A stretch of 46,176 bases of DNA from Anabaena sp. 54 (lineage in GTDB: Bacteria; Cyanobacteriota; Cyanobacteriia; Cyanobacteriales; Nostocaceae): NCBI GenBank assembly GCA_900299285.1, contig OMJF01000132.1:1-46176 (forward strand), written 5' to 3'. This document shows, one piece after another, positions 45,253 through 46,176 of this stretch (its first letter is position 1; every line of letters begins with the position of its first letter). The notes beneath the pieces are model-generated. The model had not been told where the DNA came from, did no database searches, and worked only from the letters and a program-made list of their open reading frames with translations. A program made the position numbers and the translations under genes.

Positions 45253-45900
45253 ATGATAGATAAAAGCATTGCCGATCTTCGTAAAGATTACACATTGGAA
45301 AATTTAAATGAAGAAGAAATTGATAAAAATCCGTTTATACAATTTAAAATTTGGTTTAACCAGTCCGTAGCAGCCCAACTCCCTGAACCTAATGCTATGA
45401 CTTTGGCTACCTGTACACCCGATGGTAAGCCTTCGGCAAGAATGGTACTACTCAAGGATATTGACGAACGCGGTTTTGTATTATTTACTAATTACAAGAG
45501 TCAAAAAGGACAGGAAATATCAGTAAATCCCCAGGCTGCTTTAGTTTTTTGGTGGGCTGAACTAGAACGTCAAGTGAGAATTGTGGGGACTGTCGAGAAA
45601 ATTTCCTCAGCACAGTCTGATAGCTATTTTGAAGTGCGTCCACCCTTCAGTCGTTTAGGTGCTTGGGCTTCTAATCAAAGTGAAGTTATTGCCAATAGAG
45701 ATGTATTAGAATCTCAATTAATAGAGTTTCAGCGTAAATATGAAAATCAAGAAGTACCTCGACCTGCTCATTGGGGGGGGTTTCGAGTTATTCCCCAGGA
45801 AATTGAGTTTTGGCAAGGAAGATCCAGTCGCTTACATGATCGGTTGCGATATACTCTTATAGATAATGGAAATTGGAAAATCGAGCGGTTATCACCTTAA
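45253..45900 (+). CDS. pdxH: Pyridoxamine 5'-phosphate oxidase
   Basis: 215 residues; FMN-dependent oxidation of pyridoxine/pyridoxamine phosphate to PLP. The N terminus SIADLRKDYTLENLNEEEI, then NPFIQFKIWFNQSV, SARMVLLKDIDERGFVLFTNY (FMN contacts), RQVRIVGTVEKIS, PPFSRLGAWASNQSEVI, and the C-terminal EFWQGRSSRLHDRLRY with the substrate-binding Arg-Leu-His are all standard. The length is normal. A perfect-stem terminator follows 6 bp after the stop. Confidence 0.96.
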   Translation: MIDKSIADLRKDYTLENLNEEEIDKNPFIQFKIWFNQSVAAQLPEPNAMTLATCTPDGKPSARMVLLKDIDERGFVLFTNYKSQKGQEISVNPQAALVFWWAELERQVRIVGTVEKISSAQSDSYFEVRPPFSRLGAWASNQSEVIANRDVLESQLIEFQRKYENQEVPRPAHWGGFRVIPQEIEFWQGRSSRLHDRLRYTLIDNGNWKIERLSP

Positions 45901-45906
45901 TTCTAG

Positions 45907-45941
45907 ATTCCCGAATTATCCAAGAATTCGGGAATTTTTTT
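45907..45941 (+). terminator. Terminator of pdxH (hairpin repeat, copy 3)
   Basis: ATTCCCGAATT (45907-45917), loop ATCCAAG, AATTCGGGAAT (45925-45935): a perfect 11-bp stem followed by six T residues. It is the same hairpin family as 12834 and 14194, and here clearly an intrinsic terminator. Confidence 0.88.
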
Positions 45942-46062
45942 GTATAACCTCATAACACGAGCTATCAAAAATGATTTTTAATTTTTATAAAAAGATGCTG
46001 ATCACAGCAAAAAACGATGATTATTGATTAATAACTCAAGTTGCTAGTTATCTAGTTGAGGC

Positions 46063-46103
46063 TGGTAATGGGTAATTGGTAATTGGTAATGGGTAATTGG
46101 TGA
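46063..46103. repeat. Heptamer repeats (GGTAATT / GGGTAAT)
   Basis: About six units of AATGGGT/AATTGGT type, the reverse complement of the ACCCATT heptamers found after gatA. The rest of the sequence from 45942 to the end of the window shows no gene. Confidence 0.7.
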
Positions 46104-46176
46104 GTAATTTTCTGTTTTCATCCTGTTCATCCTTTAATCTTGGATATCCTGATTATGACATTTTCCCTCACTAGCA

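Overview
The window looks like a chromosomal piece of a filamentous, heterocyst-type cyanobacterium (order Nostocales). This rests on: a light-dependent protochlorophyllide reductase; a monocistronic CIRCE-controlled groEL with a GGM-repeat tail; the C-terminal half of a split, intein-bearing DnaE; a PedR-type regulator; a KaiB-domain protein; XisH/XisI; at least a dozen HIP1 octamers (GCGATCGC); AT-rich spacers; and the short heptameric tandem repeats (TCAGTTG, TCAGTGG, ACCCATT) typical of these genomes. A planktonic Anabaena/Dolichospermum/Aphanizomenon-like strain is a reasonable guess but is not proven by the sequence.

Layout. 1-4.5 kb: a decayed NB-ARC-type fragment, a MITE-like element, a class V aminotransferase (alanine/serine-glyoxylate), a small secreted barrel-like protein and an amino-acid ABC transporter binding lipoprotein. 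4.6-7.4 kb: a tight minus-strand cassette of a PilT/PilU-type ATPase, a KaiB-domain fusion and a degenerate metallo-beta-lactamase-fold protein. 7.4-11.9 kb: a small membrane protein, PedR, fructokinase and gluconokinase (convergent, overlapping), a 5'-truncated Uma2 gene and SfsA. 12.1-18.4 kb: a plus-strand run of a 2OG-Fe dioxygenase, a TPR protein, a stand-alone A-T-TE NRPS-like enzyme and an adenosine-deaminase-like amidohydrolase. 18.7-21.3 kb: a large membrane protein joining a PstS-like binding domain to a DUF4912 domain. 21.9-25.4 kb: minus-strand XisH, XisI, an HNH nuclease, a 50-residue zinc-ribbon protein and DnaE-C with its IntC.

25.6-33.5 kb holds housekeeping genes: gatA, por, cysA, fabG, a WecA/TagO-like phosphotransferase and groEL2. 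33.7-38.8 kb is a minus-strand run DUF502 - nusB - ftsY - GAF/PP2C phosphatase. 39.2-45.9 kb holds a PD-(D/E)XK-like protein, murG, a secreted NTF2-like protein, an NDP-sugar pyrophosphorylase, scpA, an AI-2E-family membrane protein and pdxH.

Most of the window is ordinary cyanobacterial core genome. The parts most likely to hide undescribed biology are the pilus-ATPase/KaiB/MBL cassette, where the KaiB domain lacks the residues that hold KaiB in its ground-state fold; the A-T-TE enzyme, whose adenylation domain lacks the aspartate that binds alpha-amino groups; the PstS-TM-DUF4912 receptor-like protein; and the XisH-XisI-HNH group, which is not next to any fdxN element. Non-coding sequence is rich in short repeats: three copies of one hairpin directly after stop codons, heptamer arrays mostly in one orientation after stop codons, two arrays of 21-bp units and three MITE-like inverted repeats. 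I see no tRNA, rRNA, CRISPR array or intact insertion sequence.
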